Below, piece by piece: positions 42,611 through 51,169 of a stretch of 64,000 nucleotides of DNA. The notes under the pieces were generated by a model. The model had not been told where the DNA came from. It saw only the letters and a list, made by a program, of their open reading frames with translations, and searched no databases. Both the position numbers and the translations under genes were made by a program. Source of the DNA: Comamonas testosteroni. Its GTDB lineage: Bacteria > Pseudomonadota > Gammaproteobacteria > Burkholderiales > Burkholderiaceae_C. The stretch is from positions 1,798,001 to 1,862,000 of the forward strand of contig NZ_CP129672.1 of assembly GCF_030505195.1 (NCBI RefSeq), written 5' to 3'. Each line of letters opens with the position of its first letter. The stretch's first letter is position 1.

Positions 42611-42675
42611 CGCGTTACCGTCATCCGCCAATCTGGCCAGCCCATGATTCTCGCAGCTCACAGATATTACAAATG

Positions 42676-42703
42676 AAAAGGCCCGCATCAACTCATGCGG
42701 GCC
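42676..42703 (-). terminator. Terminator between pilQ and aroK
   Basis: GGCCCGCAT (42680-42688) pairs perfectly with ATGCGGGCC (42695-42703) around CAACTC. On the minus strand a TTTTCATTTG tail follows. It ends the pilMNOPQ transcript, at least in part. Confidence 0.8.
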
Positions 42704-42724
42704 CTATGTAAAAACTGATAACAG

Positions 42725-44836
42725 TTATTTGCTGCTGCGCGTCTGGCTCAGCATCTTGGGAGTGATGAAAACCAGCATTTCACGCTTGCTCGAAGCCTTC
42801 GTATTGCTACGGAACAAATGCCCCAACACAGGCAGATCTCCAAACAGCGGAACCTTGTTGAGCTGGTTGGTCTCCTCCAGCTCAAAGATACCGCCAATCA
42901 CCACGGTGCCACCATTTTCGACCAGCACCTGGGTCTTGACATGCTTGGTATCAATGGCGACGCCCTGAGTCGTGGTCTCGCCGCGGCTGTCCTTGTTCAC
43001 ATCCAGATCCAGAATGATGTCGCCCTCAGGGGTGATCTGCGGAGTCACTTCCAGCTTCAGCACTGCCTTCTTGAACGCAATCGTCGTGGCGCCGTTCGGC
43101 GCCGTGACGGAATAAGGATACTCCGTGCCTTGCTCGATCAAGGCCTTGTTCTGGTCTGCGGTCACCAGCCGAGGGTTGGAGATGATCTTGCCGTCACCTT
43201 CAGCTTCCAGAGCGGACAGCTCCAGGGACAGAAAACGCGACATCGAGCTATTGAAAACAGAGAATGCGACCTGCCCCACCGTGTTGATCCCCGAAACACT
43301 GGCTGGCAAATTGACGAAATTGCCACTGGGGAACCTGGTGCTCGTTCCCGAGCTGCTATTAGGCAGGAACTGAGATGATGTCATGGCGGCATTGCTGCCG
43401 ACAGCCCCTCCGCCAAACTTCACACCCAACGAACGGCCAAAGGTATCGCGTGCCTCCACAATGCGGGCCTCGATCATGACCTGGCGTACCGGCACATCCA
43501 GCGTTGCCAGCAAAGCCTTCATTTCTTCCAGCTTGGTCGGCGTATCCGTCACAAACAACTGATTGGTGCGTGGCTCGGAAATGGCGGAGCCGCGCGACGA
43601 CAGAAAGCGCGTGCTGGACCCTGTGCCGCCTGCACCACCGCCGCCTGTCGAAGTCGTGATCTGCTGCAGAATGTCCGCCGCCTTCGCATAGTTGAGCTGG
43701 AAGCCTTGCGTGCGCAGAGGCTCCAGCTTCTGGATCTCCATGGCCGCTTCGTAGTCACGCTTGGTACGTGCGTCAATCTCGTCCTTGGGAGCGATCCAGA
43801 GCACGGAGCCGGACTTGCGCATACCCAGCCCCTTGGCATCCATGATGATCTGAAGAGCCTGGTCCCAAGGGACATCCTTCAGACGCAGTGTCAAGGCACC
43901 TGTCACCGTATCCGAGGTGACGATATTGAAGTTGGTGAAGTCCGCGATGACCTGCAGCAAAGAACGCACTTCAATATTCTGGAAATTGAGCGACAGCTTT
44001 TCGCCGCTGTAGCCCGGGCCTTGCGTCAACTTGCTGGTGTCGATCTTTTTCTGGCGCACTTCCACCACGAACTGATTGTCGCTCTGGTATGCGCTGTGCT
44101 CCCAGTCCCCCACGGGGTCAATGCGCATCCGAACACGATCACCTTGCTGAGTGGTCGAGATCGTTTGCACAGGCGTACCGAAATCTCCCACATCGAGCTT
44201 CTTGCGCAAATTTTCAGGCAGGGCTGTGCGCAGGAAGTCCACCGTCAGGCCCTTGCCCTCCTGCCGCAGATCCACCCCAACCTGGCTGCTGCCAAGGCTG
44301 ACGACAACCCGGCCGGAGCCATCGCTACCACGGCGAAAGTCGATACCGCGAATCGGAGCCGCATCAGAGGCTGCCGTCTTGCTCTCGAACACCGGAGCCA
44401 TGACAGGAGCCGCAGCTGCAGCGGCTGTCGCCGCACCTGCGGGATCAAGCAAGATCAGCAAAGATTTGCCCTGGCGCTGCAAGCGATAGGTCGTAGCCGT
44501 CCTCAGGTTCAACACCAGACGCGAGCGACCCGATGCTTCCACCAGATTTGCTGAACGCAGATTGCCCTGATTGAATTCAAGCAAGGACTTGCCTGAGCCA
44601 TTGCTCACCCCCGGAAAATCCAGAGCGATACGCGCAGGAGACTGAACCACGAATCCGGTCGGATCTGCAGCCAGCGGTTCGGACATCTCAACACGGACGA
44701 CCTCGGAGCCTGACTGCAAAGCGCCTGTAACAGCCTCAATGCGGGCTTGCGCCCAAGCTGCCGAAGAAAGCAAAAGGCCGCTCAGGGTCAGACCCCAACG
44801 GGCCTTCGCCATAGTGCTGCGATTAATACCCATCAT
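42725..44836 (-). CDS. pilQ: Type IV pilus secretin PilQ
   Basis: 703 residues from ATG 44836, which overlaps the pilP stop by 4 bases and has GGAGG 7 bases upstream. Signal peptide ending AWAQA, N-terminal AMIN domains (VVRVEMSEPLAADPTGFVV, IRGIDFRRGSDGSGRVVVSLG), an STN/secretin_N section (LNFQNIEVRSLLQVIADFTNFNIV) and the C-terminal secretin ring (VPVRQVMIEARIVEARD, TVVIGGIFELEE, VPLFGDLPVLGHLFR). Forms the outer-membrane pore of the pilus. Confidence 0.96.
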   Translation of the reverse strand: MMGINRSTMAKARWGLTLSGLLLSSAAWAQARIEAVTGALQSGSEVVRVEMSEPLAADPTGFVVQSPARIALDFPGVSNGSGKSLLEFNQGNLRSANLVEASGRSRLVLNLRTATTYRLQRQGKSLLILLDPAGAATAAAAAAPVMAPVFESKTAASDAAPIRGIDFRRGSDGSGRVVVSLGSSQVGVDLRQEGKGLTVDFLRTALPENLRKKLDVGDFGTPVQTISTTQQGDRVRMRIDPVGDWEHSAYQSDNQFVVEVRQKKIDTSKLTQGPGYSGEKLSLNFQNIEVRSLLQVIADFTNFNIVTSDTVTGALTLRLKDVPWDQALQIIMDAKGLGMRKSGSVLWIAPKDEIDARTKRDYEAAMEIQKLEPLRTQGFQLNYAKAADILQQITTSTGGGGAGGTGSSTRFLSSRGSAISEPRTNQLFVTDTPTKLEEMKALLATLDVPVRQVMIEARIVEARDTFGRSLGVKFGGGAVGSNAAMTSSQFLPNSSSGTSTRFPSGNFVNLPASVSGINTVGQVAFSVFNSSMSRFLSLELSALEAEGDGKIISNPRLVTADQNKALIEQGTEYPYSVTAPNGATTIAFKKAVLKLEVTPQITPEGDIILDLDVNKDSRGETTTQGVAIDTKHVKTQVLVENGGTVVIGGIFELEETNQLNKVPLFGDLPVLGHLFRSNTKASSKREMLVFITPKMLSQTRSSK

Positions 44837-45384
44837 TTGCCAACCTCCTGCAACTCCAAAGTGCTTGTTCTTTCAATCCAGTCACCACCGCCATCCTGGA
44901 TAATTTCTCTTAGCTGGATGGAGTTTTCCGTAATCTTGGTGATCTTTCCGTAGTTCTGCCCCAGATAGTTGCCAACACGTACCTGATAGAGCAGACCGCC
45001 AACTTTGACCAAGGCCGTGGGCACGTTCTTTTTGTCGAGACTGCCCACCATGGTCATGGTGTCCAGCGGCTCGGCCTCCAGCGGCTCCTTGCGGCGACTC
45101 AGCTCTGGCGTGAGCAACGCCGTGCTGATGTTGGATTGCGCAGACTCCTTGCGCAGCACCTGGATCAGCTTGAGCGGATTGAAGGGCTCCATGCCATCAG
45201 CGCCTGTGTAGGCCTGGGGTTTGAAAGGCTTGGGCTCCTCCAGAGGAGTCACGCGAGGCCTGGCATTGGCCCGCTCCTGGGCCATCCACTCACGCAGCTG
45301 CTCCTCCTCGGAGGAGGCGCAGCCCGCCAGCAAAGCACTGCTCATCAGGACCAGCCAGACAGGGCTCAAGAATGCTCTGCTCAT
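44833..45384 (-). CDS. pilP: Type IV pilus assembly lipoprotein PilP
   Basis: 183 residues. Lipobox LMSSALLAGC near the N-terminus, a Pro-rich linker (VTPLEEPKPFKPQAY), then the beta-rich domain (TMVGSLDKKNVPTALVKV, YQVRVGNYLGQNYGKITKI). Joins the inner-membrane PilN/PilO to the secretin. Overlaps pilO by 4 bases and pilQ by 4 bases. Confidence 0.95.
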   Translation of the reverse strand: MSRAFLSPVWLVLMSSALLAGCASSEEEQLREWMAQERANARPRVTPLEEPKPFKPQAYTGADGMEPFNPLKLIQVLRKESAQSNISTALLTPELSRRKEPLEAEPLDTMTMVGSLDKKNVPTALVKVGGLLYQVRVGNYLGQNYGKITKITENSIQLREIIQDGGGDWIERTSTLELQEVGK

Positions 45385-46055
45385 TTCTTCCCCTTGGCCG
45401 CGTTGCGCTGCGCCTTGACTTCGTCCGCATCCAGATATCGGAATGTCCGTGCCGTGGCATCCATGGACAGCACATCCGTGTCCTTGCCGCCCGGCGTGAT
45501 GGACAGATTGTTCAAGGTCACGATACGGGACAGGAAAGCGATATCCGAGGCAAAAGCACCGATGTCGTGATAGCGCCCAGTCACCTTCAGGGTGATTGGC
45601 AGCTCGGCGTAGTACTCCTTGGCCACCATGGCGCCAGGGCGGAATGCTTCAAACTGCAGACTACGTCCCAAGCCTGCCTGGTTGATATCGGAAAGCAGAG
45701 CAGCCATCTCCGCTTTGCTGGGCAGTTGCTTTTCCAGCTGCGTCACATACTGCTGCACCTGCTCGCGCTGCTTCTTCAAGCCATCCAGACTCACCGCCTT
45801 GATCATTTTCCTGGAGTAGTCTTCGCGCAGAGTCACCTCGGTCGCACGCTCGGCGTCCAGCTCTGCCTCGTAATCCTTCAGGAAGACGAACCACAGCAAG
45901 GCAGCAACCGCGACTGCGACTGCGACATACAGCAGTGCCTTGGGCAAGGCAGGCCAGACCGAAGGATCATTGGGATCCAGATTCCGGAATTGACGCTGAA
46001 CTCTCTCTTGCAGTGCAGCGAAGTCGATGTCCAGAGATTTCTTCTTTTTTGCCAT
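45381..46055 (-). CDS. pilO: Type IV pilus inner-membrane protein PilO
   Basis: 224 residues. Basic N-terminus, one membrane helix (ALLYVAVAVAVAALLWFVFL), a coiled-coil stretch (LKKQREQVQQYVTQLEKQLP) and a ferredoxin-like periplasmic domain (YYAELPITLKVTGRYHDIGAF). Forms dimers with PilN. Shares one base with the pilN stop. The Lys-rich tail is short. Confidence 0.95.
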   Translation of the reverse strand: MAKKKKSLDIDFAALQERVQRQFRNLDPNDPSVWPALPKALLYVAVAVAVAALLWFVFLKDYEAELDAERATEVTLREDYSRKMIKAVSLDGLKKQREQVQQYVTQLEKQLPSKAEMAALLSDINQAGLGRSLQFEAFRPGAMVAKEYYAELPITLKVTGRYHDIGAFASDIAFLSRIVTLNNLSITPGGKDTDVLSMDATARTFRYLDADEVKAQRNAAKGKK

Positions 46056-46666
46056 TACTGCGCCTTCACAGGGGAGGTCACAGCAAGCAGATTTTTCTCC
46101 GCATCGCTGGCCCTGGTCAGATTGAAGCGCAATGTGAATGCAGCTGCACGGCGCTTATCCTTGGCAGTCACATCAACCGTCTTGGCCACAATTTCCATCA
46201 GCTCCGGCTTGGAGAACCTGGGCGAGCCATCCGTAAGATTGCGCAGCATCTCGGAAATACGCTCATTCGACTGCGCCGTTCCCTGCATGGTCACAGACAG
46301 GCCTTCTTGCTTGATGCTGCTGATGTAGACACCGTCCGGCAGTTGCTTGACCAGCTCATTGAGCATGTACACCGGCAGATTGCGGTCGGACTGGAGATCC
46401 TCCACCGCCTTCTGTCGTGCACGCAGAGCGGTGATTTCAGCCTCAAGCCCCTCGATTGCCTTGATCTGTGTTTCCAGGACCGTGATTTCGGAGCGCAGCA
46501 AATTGTTCTTGTTCTGCTGGCCCTCGATCATCATCTGGAAGTACCAGTAAATCAGTGCTGCGATCAGCAGTCCACCCAGTGCGCCCAGCACCATATTGAC
46601 CTGAAACGCTTCTTTACGGCGCTTTTTGGCTGCTTCGCGGTGCGGTAAAAGGTTAATCAGTATCAC
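46055..46666 (-). CDS. pilN: Type IV pilus inner-membrane protein PilN
   Basis: 203 residues from GTG 46666, chosen because GGAGG lies 8 bases upstream and the protein then starts with the conserved (M)ILINLLPHREAAKKRRKEAF, which binds PilM. One membrane helix (LGALGGLLIAALIYWYF) and a coiled-coil/ferredoxin-like periplasmic part follow. The GTG overlaps the pilM stop by 4 bases. An ATG at 46696 lies in frame but inside pilM and would add a non-conserved stretch. Confidence 0.94.
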   Translation of the reverse strand: MILINLLPHREAAKKRRKEAFQVNMVLGALGGLLIAALIYWYFQMMIEGQQNKNNLLRSEITVLETQIKAIEGLEAEITALRARQKAVEDLQSDRNLPVYMLNELVKQLPDGVYISSIKQEGLSVTMQGTAQSNERISEMLRNLTDGSPRFSKPELMEIVAKTVDVTAKDKRRAAAFTLRFNLTRASDAEKNLLAVTSPVKAQ

Positions 46667-47745
46667 TCTTGAAACCTCCGCATGGCCAAGCCGCAAGAGG
46701 TCAGATAGGACGGCGCTTCACGCGCCATCCTCTTCAGACGCACGCCGCTGCCAATTTCCATGCCCTCGAAAGGATTGGCAAGACTGCAGGCACATCCAGT
46801 CTGCTGGCTGACGGCATCCACCAGCCCTGGCAAGGACGACGATCCACCGGCCAGCAAAACATGATCGACGCGGTTATAGGGAGTACTCGTGAAGAAGAAC
46901 TGCAACGCCCGCGCCACTTCCTGGGTCAGGCTTTGCACGAAGGGCTTGAGCACACCAGCCGCATAGTCGTCTGGCAATTCGCCGTTGCGCTTCTTGGCTT
47001 CTGCCTCTTCCGGAGAAAAACCATACTGGCGCGCAATCAGCTGGGTGAGCTGTGCACCGCCAAAGGCCTGATCACGCTCATACAGCACCTCGTCATTGCG
47101 AAGCACCTGCATGCTGGTAGTCATTGCTCCCACTTCGAATAGCGCCACGACAGCGTCACGCCCGGCATTGGGCAAACGCGACACCAGACGCGTTGCTGCC
47201 GTTCGGGCGGCGTAGGGCTCGATGTCGATCACGATGGGCTTGAGACCGGCTGCCTCGGCCAGGCCCTGGCGGTCCTGCACTTTTTCCTTGCGCGAGGCAG
47301 CGATCAGCACATCCACATCGCCAGGCGACGCCACCGACGGGCCTATGACACAAAAATCCAGGCTCACCTCATCGAGCGAGAACGGAATGTATTGATTGGC
47401 TTCGGACTCGACCTGAACTTCCATTTCCAGCTCGGTCAAGCCGGCTGGCAAGGTGATCTTCTTGGTAATCACAGCAGCGGCTGGCAGCGCCATGGCCACC
47501 TGCTTTGTACGCGTTCCGCTTTTCTTGACCAGACGGCGCACAGCCTCCGCCACCTCATCAAATTTCTCAATATTGCCGTCGGTAATCCAGCCTTTTTCAA
47601 GAGGCTCAATCGCACAACGCTCCAGTTGCCACTCGCCGGATTTGCTTTTGGCCAGCTCGACCAGCTTCACGCTGGAGGAGCTGACATCAATGCCAAGCAA
47701 AGGCGCAGGCTGACGGCTGAATAAAGAACTCAGAGCAATCAACAT
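46663..47745 (-). CDS. pilM: Type IV pilus assembly ATPase-like protein PilM
   Basis: 360 residues from ATG 47745 (MLIALSSLFSRQPAPLLGID). Actin-like cytoplasmic protein with the phosphate loops LLGIDVSSSSVKLVEL and VVALFEVGAMTTSMQVL, and the adenosine loop VDHVLLAGGSSSLPGL. Binds the N-terminus of PilN. First gene of pilMNOPQ; divergent from mrcA, with 283 bases between. Confidence 0.96.
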   Translation of the reverse strand: MLIALSSLFSRQPAPLLGIDVSSSSVKLVELAKSKSGEWQLERCAIEPLEKGWITDGNIEKFDEVAEAVRRLVKKSGTRTKQVAMALPAAAVITKKITLPAGLTELEMEVQVESEANQYIPFSLDEVSLDFCVIGPSVASPGDVDVLIAASRKEKVQDRQGLAEAAGLKPIVIDIEPYAARTAATRLVSRLPNAGRDAVVALFEVGAMTTSMQVLRNDEVLYERDQAFGGAQLTQLIARQYGFSPEEAEAKKRNGELPDDYAAGVLKPFVQSLTQEVARALQFFFTSTPYNRVDHVLLAGGSSSLPGLVDAVSQQTGCACSLANPFEGMEIGSGVRLKRMAREAPSYLTSCGLAMRRFQE

Positions 47746-47864
47746 GCCCCCCCAGGTTTGTAAGAATGGAAACAAAAGCCAGCAATACCCCGGGATCCTA
47801 GCAGCAAGCTATAGCAGAACATGCTTTGCTGCAGCGCTTTGCACCGTATTTCGTGGTCAAAAAA

Positions 47865-47878
47865 ACACAAACTTGTGT
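47865..47878. promoter_or_regulatory. Palindrome upstream of pilM
   Basis: ACACAA-AC-TTGTGT, a perfect 6-2-6 palindrome, 120 bases before the pilM start, flanked by a run of A. On the minus strand it can fold as a short hairpin followed by seven T, so it may be an attenuator or an operator. The rest of 47746-48028 holds the mrcA -10 box. Confidence 0.35.
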
Positions 47879-47996
47879 AACGTCAAACTGCAAGAACTTC
47901 AGCCCCTGCGCATACTAGTGCTTACCCTGTGATTTAGGATTCAATCAAAGCGCGGCCCCTACCCTGCCGCCACGATGCTTTTCCGGGCGGCATTTC

Positions 47997-48002
47997 TATA
48001 AT
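47997..48002 (+). promoter_or_regulatory. Candidate -10 box of mrcA
   Basis: Perfect TATAAT, 27 bases upstream of the mrcA start. No good -35 hexamer is seen at 16-18 bases; the leader would be about 20 bases. Confidence 0.5.
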
Positions 48003-48028
48003 GCCCTACCCCTTGCCAATACTGCGAA

Positions 48029-50425
48029 ATGCCGCCATCAGAACATTCTGCTCACCAGGCACCTGCGCCTGGGTCTCAAACTCCCAAAAAACGCATGCAC
48101 TGGCTGCCGCGTTCCATTTTCTGGCTGATCGGACTTGCCGTCGCCGCTGCCCTGGCCGTTTTGCTGGCCGTGGCCGTGGCGCTGGCCATGGCTTACCCCA
48201 ATCTTCCAGACGTCTCCGAACTTGCAGACTACCGCCCCAAGCTACCGCTGCGGGTCTACTCCAGCGAAGGCGCTTTGCTGGGCGAATTTGGGGAGGAACG
48301 TCGTACCCTGACGCCCATCAACGAGATCCCCAAGGTCATGACGGATGCGGTGCTGGCCATCGAAGACACCCGCTTCTTCGAGCATGGCGGCGTGGACTAC
48401 AAGGGCATGCTGCGTGCTGCGCTGGCCAACCTGGGCAAGGTCAAGAGCCAGGGTGCCTCCACCATCACCATGCAGGTCGCGCGCAATGTCTACCTCTCTT
48501 CCGAGAAGACCTATACCCGCAAGATCTACGAAATACTGCTGACCTTCAAGCTTGAGCACTTGCTCACCAAGGAGCAGATCCTCGAGATCTACATGAACCA
48601 GATTTTCCTTGGCAACCGTGCCTATGGCTTTGCAGCAGCCTGTGAAGCCTATTTCGGCCATCCGCTCAAGGACATCACGGTGGCCGAAGCCGCCATGCTG
48701 GCCGGCCTGCCCAAGGCTCCATCGGCCTACAACCCGATCAGCAACCCCAAGCGCGCTCGCATTCGTCAGCTCTACATCATCGAGCGCATGGAGGAAAACG
48801 GCTTCATCACCGCCGAGCAGGCCAAGCAGGCCCGCGAAGAGCCGCTCAAGCTGCGTACTGCTGCCAATTCGACCCGCGTACATGCAGAGTACGTGGCTGA
48901 AATGGCCCGTCAGCTGATCTTTGCCCAATACGGCAGCGACGCCTATACCCGCGGCCTGAACGTCTACACCACCCTCAATGCCGGTGAACAAGAGGCTGCC
49001 TACAAGGCTTTGCGCGAAGGCATCATGAACTACGAACGCCGCCAGAAGTACCGCGGCCCCGAGAAGTTCATCACTTTGCCCAGCAACGCACAGGAGCTGG
49101 AAGACGCCATCGACGATGCGCTGGCCAACCATCCCGACAACGGCGATGTGGTTGCGGCCGTGGTGCTGGAAGCATCGCCTCGCAAGATCGTCGCGGCCCG
49201 TGCGGACGGTACCCATTTCGAGATCACGGGCGACAACCTCAAGCCCGCCGAATCCGGCCTCAGCCCCAAGGCTCCGCCCAATATCAAGATCCGCCCCGGT
49301 GCCGTGATCCGCGCCATCAAGAACGCCAAGGGTGCCTGGGAAATCACCCAGCTGCCCGAAGTCGAAGGCGCTTTTGTGGCCATGTCCACGCAAACCGGCG
49401 CCATCCGCGCGCTGATCGGAGGCTTCGACTTCGAAAAGAACAAGTTCAACCACGTGACCCAGGCCTGGCGCCAGCCGGGCTCCAGCTTCAAGCCCTTCAT
49501 CTACTCGGCGGCGCTGGAGCACGGCTTCTCGCCCTCCACCATGATCAACGACGCACCGATCTTCTTCAGTGCAGCAACCACCGGTGGCCAGCCCTGGGAG
49601 CCCAAGAACTACGACGGCCGCTACGACGGCCCCATGACCATGCGCACGGGCTTGAACAAGTCCAAGAACATGATCTCCATCCGGTTGCTTCAGGCCATCG
49701 GTCCGAAGACCGGACAGGAATGGGCGACGCGCTTTGGCTTTGACGCCGCCAAACAGCCCGCCTACCTGACAATGGCCCTGGGCGCCGGCTCCGTCACGCC
49801 GCTGCAGATGGCGGGCGCCTATTCGGTGTTTGCCAACGGCGGCCACCGCATCAATCCCTGGCTGATTGCCCGCGTGACAGACCACAAGGGTCGCATCCTC
49901 TCCGAGTTCACCCCCCCCGCGGTGAAGGAGCTGCCCCAGGCCATCCCCGAGCGCAATGCTTTCCTCACCGGCACCTTGCTCAATGATGTGGCGCGCGTGG
50001 GCACGGCTGCACGTGCCCAGGCCACACTCAAGCGCCCCGACCTGTATGGCAAGACCGGCACCACCAATGACTCGGTGGACGCCTGGTTTGCCGGTTACCA
50101 GCCCAGCATTGCCGCAGTCTCCTGGATTGGCTACGACACCCCGCGCAATCTGGGTTCGCGCGAAACCGGTGGCGGCCTGAGCCTGCCCATCTGGATCAAT
50201 TTCATGCAGCACGCACTCAAGGGTGTGCCGGTGGCCGAAGTGCAGACCCCGCCCGGCGTGGTCAATATGGGCGGCGACTGGTATTACGAAGAAAACGCAC
50301 GCAACGGCGGCGTCTCCAGCCTCGGCATGGAAGGCGTCTCCGATCCTGGCAACGCAGGCCCGGGGGCCACCCAACCGCCGGCCGCAGAGGAGCGCAGCCG
50401 CATTCTGGACCTGTTCAGAAACTAA
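48029..50425 (+). CDS. mrcA: Penicillin-binding protein 1A
   Basis: 798 residues. Bifunctional glycosyltransferase and transpeptidase of peptidoglycan synthesis. One N-terminal membrane helix (FWLIGLAVAAALAVLLAVAVAL), then the glycosyltransferase domain with the catalytic Glu in AIEDTRFFEHGGVDY, SQGASTITMQVARN and FLGNRAYGFAAA, then an OB-like insert and the transpeptidase domain with S-S-F-K in QPGSSFKPFIY, SKN in LNKSKNMIS and KTGTTNDSVDAWF. Divergent from pilM, the usual order in this class. Confidence 0.96.
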   Translation: MPPSEHSAHQAPAPGSQTPKKRMHWLPRSIFWLIGLAVAAALAVLLAVAVALAMAYPNLPDVSELADYRPKLPLRVYSSEGALLGEFGEERRTLTPINEIPKVMTDAVLAIEDTRFFEHGGVDYKGMLRAALANLGKVKSQGASTITMQVARNVYLSSEKTYTRKIYEILLTFKLEHLLTKEQILEIYMNQIFLGNRAYGFAAACEAYFGHPLKDITVAEAAMLAGLPKAPSAYNPISNPKRARIRQLYIIERMEENGFITAEQAKQAREEPLKLRTAANSTRVHAEYVAEMARQLIFAQYGSDAYTRGLNVYTTLNAGEQEAAYKALREGIMNYERRQKYRGPEKFITLPSNAQELEDAIDDALANHPDNGDVVAAVVLEASPRKIVAARADGTHFEITGDNLKPAESGLSPKAPPNIKIRPGAVIRAIKNAKGAWEITQLPEVEGAFVAMSTQTGAIRALIGGFDFEKNKFNHVTQAWRQPGSSFKPFIYSAALEHGFSPSTMINDAPIFFSAATTGGQPWEPKNYDGRYDGPMTMRTGLNKSKNMISIRLLQAIGPKTGQEWATRFGFDAAKQPAYLTMALGAGSVTPLQMAGAYSVFANGGHRINPWLIARVTDHKGRILSEFTPPAVKELPQAIPERNAFLTGTLLNDVARVGTAARAQATLKRPDLYGKTGTTNDSVDAWFAGYQPSIAAVSWIGYDTPRNLGSRETGGGLSLPIWINFMQHALKGVPVAEVQTPPGVVNMGGDWYYEENARNGGVSSLGMEGVSDPGNAGPGATQPPAAEERSRILDLFRN

Positions 50426-50438
50426 GCCCTCGCAAAGC

Positions 50439-50471
50439 AAAAAGCCTGCCTCTCGTCGAGGCAGGCTTTTT
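50439..50471. terminator. Bidirectional terminator between mrcA and cyaY
   Basis: AAAAAGCCTGCCTC (50439-50452) pairs perfectly over 14 bases with GAGGCAGGCTTTTT (50458-50471). Serves both convergent genes. Confidence 0.92.
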
Positions 50472-50492
50472 TTATTCCAGCGCCCTGAATGT

Positions 50493-50834
50493 TCAGGCCA
50501 GGGCCTTGAACTCCAGAGCCATGCCCGACTGCTCGCTCGCATATTGCGTCAGATTGGCAAAGAACTCGCCAGCACCCTTGGTGTCCAGCCAGACTTTCTT
50601 GTCTTCGTCAAAACGATAGTGAAAGCCGCCAGCCTTGGCCGCCAGCCAGATTTCATGCAGGGGTTTTTGCTGGTTGATGACAATCTGGCTGCGATTGGCA
50701 AACACCAAAGTCACCATACCGCCCACGCGCTGGGCATCAAGGTCGGCATCGGTTTCGTCATTGATGCGATCACAGCATTGCTCCACAGCCAGCAGAAGTT
50801 GGTCGGCGCGATCCAGATATTCAAGGTCAGTCAT
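50493..50834 (-). CDS. cyaY: Iron donor protein CyaY (bacterial frataxin)
   Basis: 113 residues from ATG 50834 ([21 protein letters not shown]). Acidic N-terminal helix that binds iron, then the frataxin sheet: [40 protein letters not shown]. Regulates Fe-S cluster assembly. Its start codon is only 12 bases from that of the divergent LptM-like gene, so each promoter must lie inside the other's coding region. Confidence 0.93.
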   Translation of the reverse strand: MTDLEYLDRADQLLLAVEQCCDRINDETDADLDAQRVGGMVTLVFANRSQIVINQQKPLHEIWLAAKAGGFHYRFDEDKKVWLDTKGAGEFFANLTQYASEQSGMALEFKALA

Positions 50835-50846
50835 TACAATTTGCCC

Positions 50847-51095
50847 ATGTTGAAAGCCAACCAAATTTTAGTCAGGAGCATTGCCCTTGCGGCTTGTGCG
50901 GCGTCCCTGGCAGCAATTTCCGCCTGCGGACAAAAAGGCCCGCTCTATCTGCCTACGGATCCTGCGGCGCAGGGTCGCGCCACGCTGCCCGAAACACTGG
51001 GCATTTCCACCAAGCCTTCCAGCGCAGCAACACCCGCAACGAAAGCCACGCCGACAGAGGCTGACGAGATGCCCCGGACCGATGCCAAGCCCTGA
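50847..51095 (+). CDS. lptM: LptM-like small lipoprotein
   Basis: 82 residues from ATG 50847. Lipobox LAAISAC followed by the family signature GQKGPLYLP. LptM (YifL) helps mature the LptD/E lipopolysaccharide translocon. The C-terminal half is an Ala/Thr/Pro-rich tail. No ribosome site precedes the ATG; TACAAT lies at 50835-50840, 6 bases upstream, so translation may be leaderless. lysA, which often follows this gene in Burkholderiales, is absent here. Confidence 0.8.
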   Translation: MLKANQILVRSIALAACAASLAAISACGQKGPLYLPTDPAAQGRATLPETLGISTKPSSAATPATKATPTEADEMPRTDAKP

Positions 51096-51169
51096 GGATT
51101 GATGCACATCAACATGGCGCCCAGGCTTACTCTCTAGAGTGACGGCATCTTGTCCTTTGACAAACTGTC

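Noticed and set aside
48242..50542. 766-codon open frame on the minus strand across mrcA
   Set aside because: Antisense to PBP1A, no recognisable domain, and it would run through a strong terminator.
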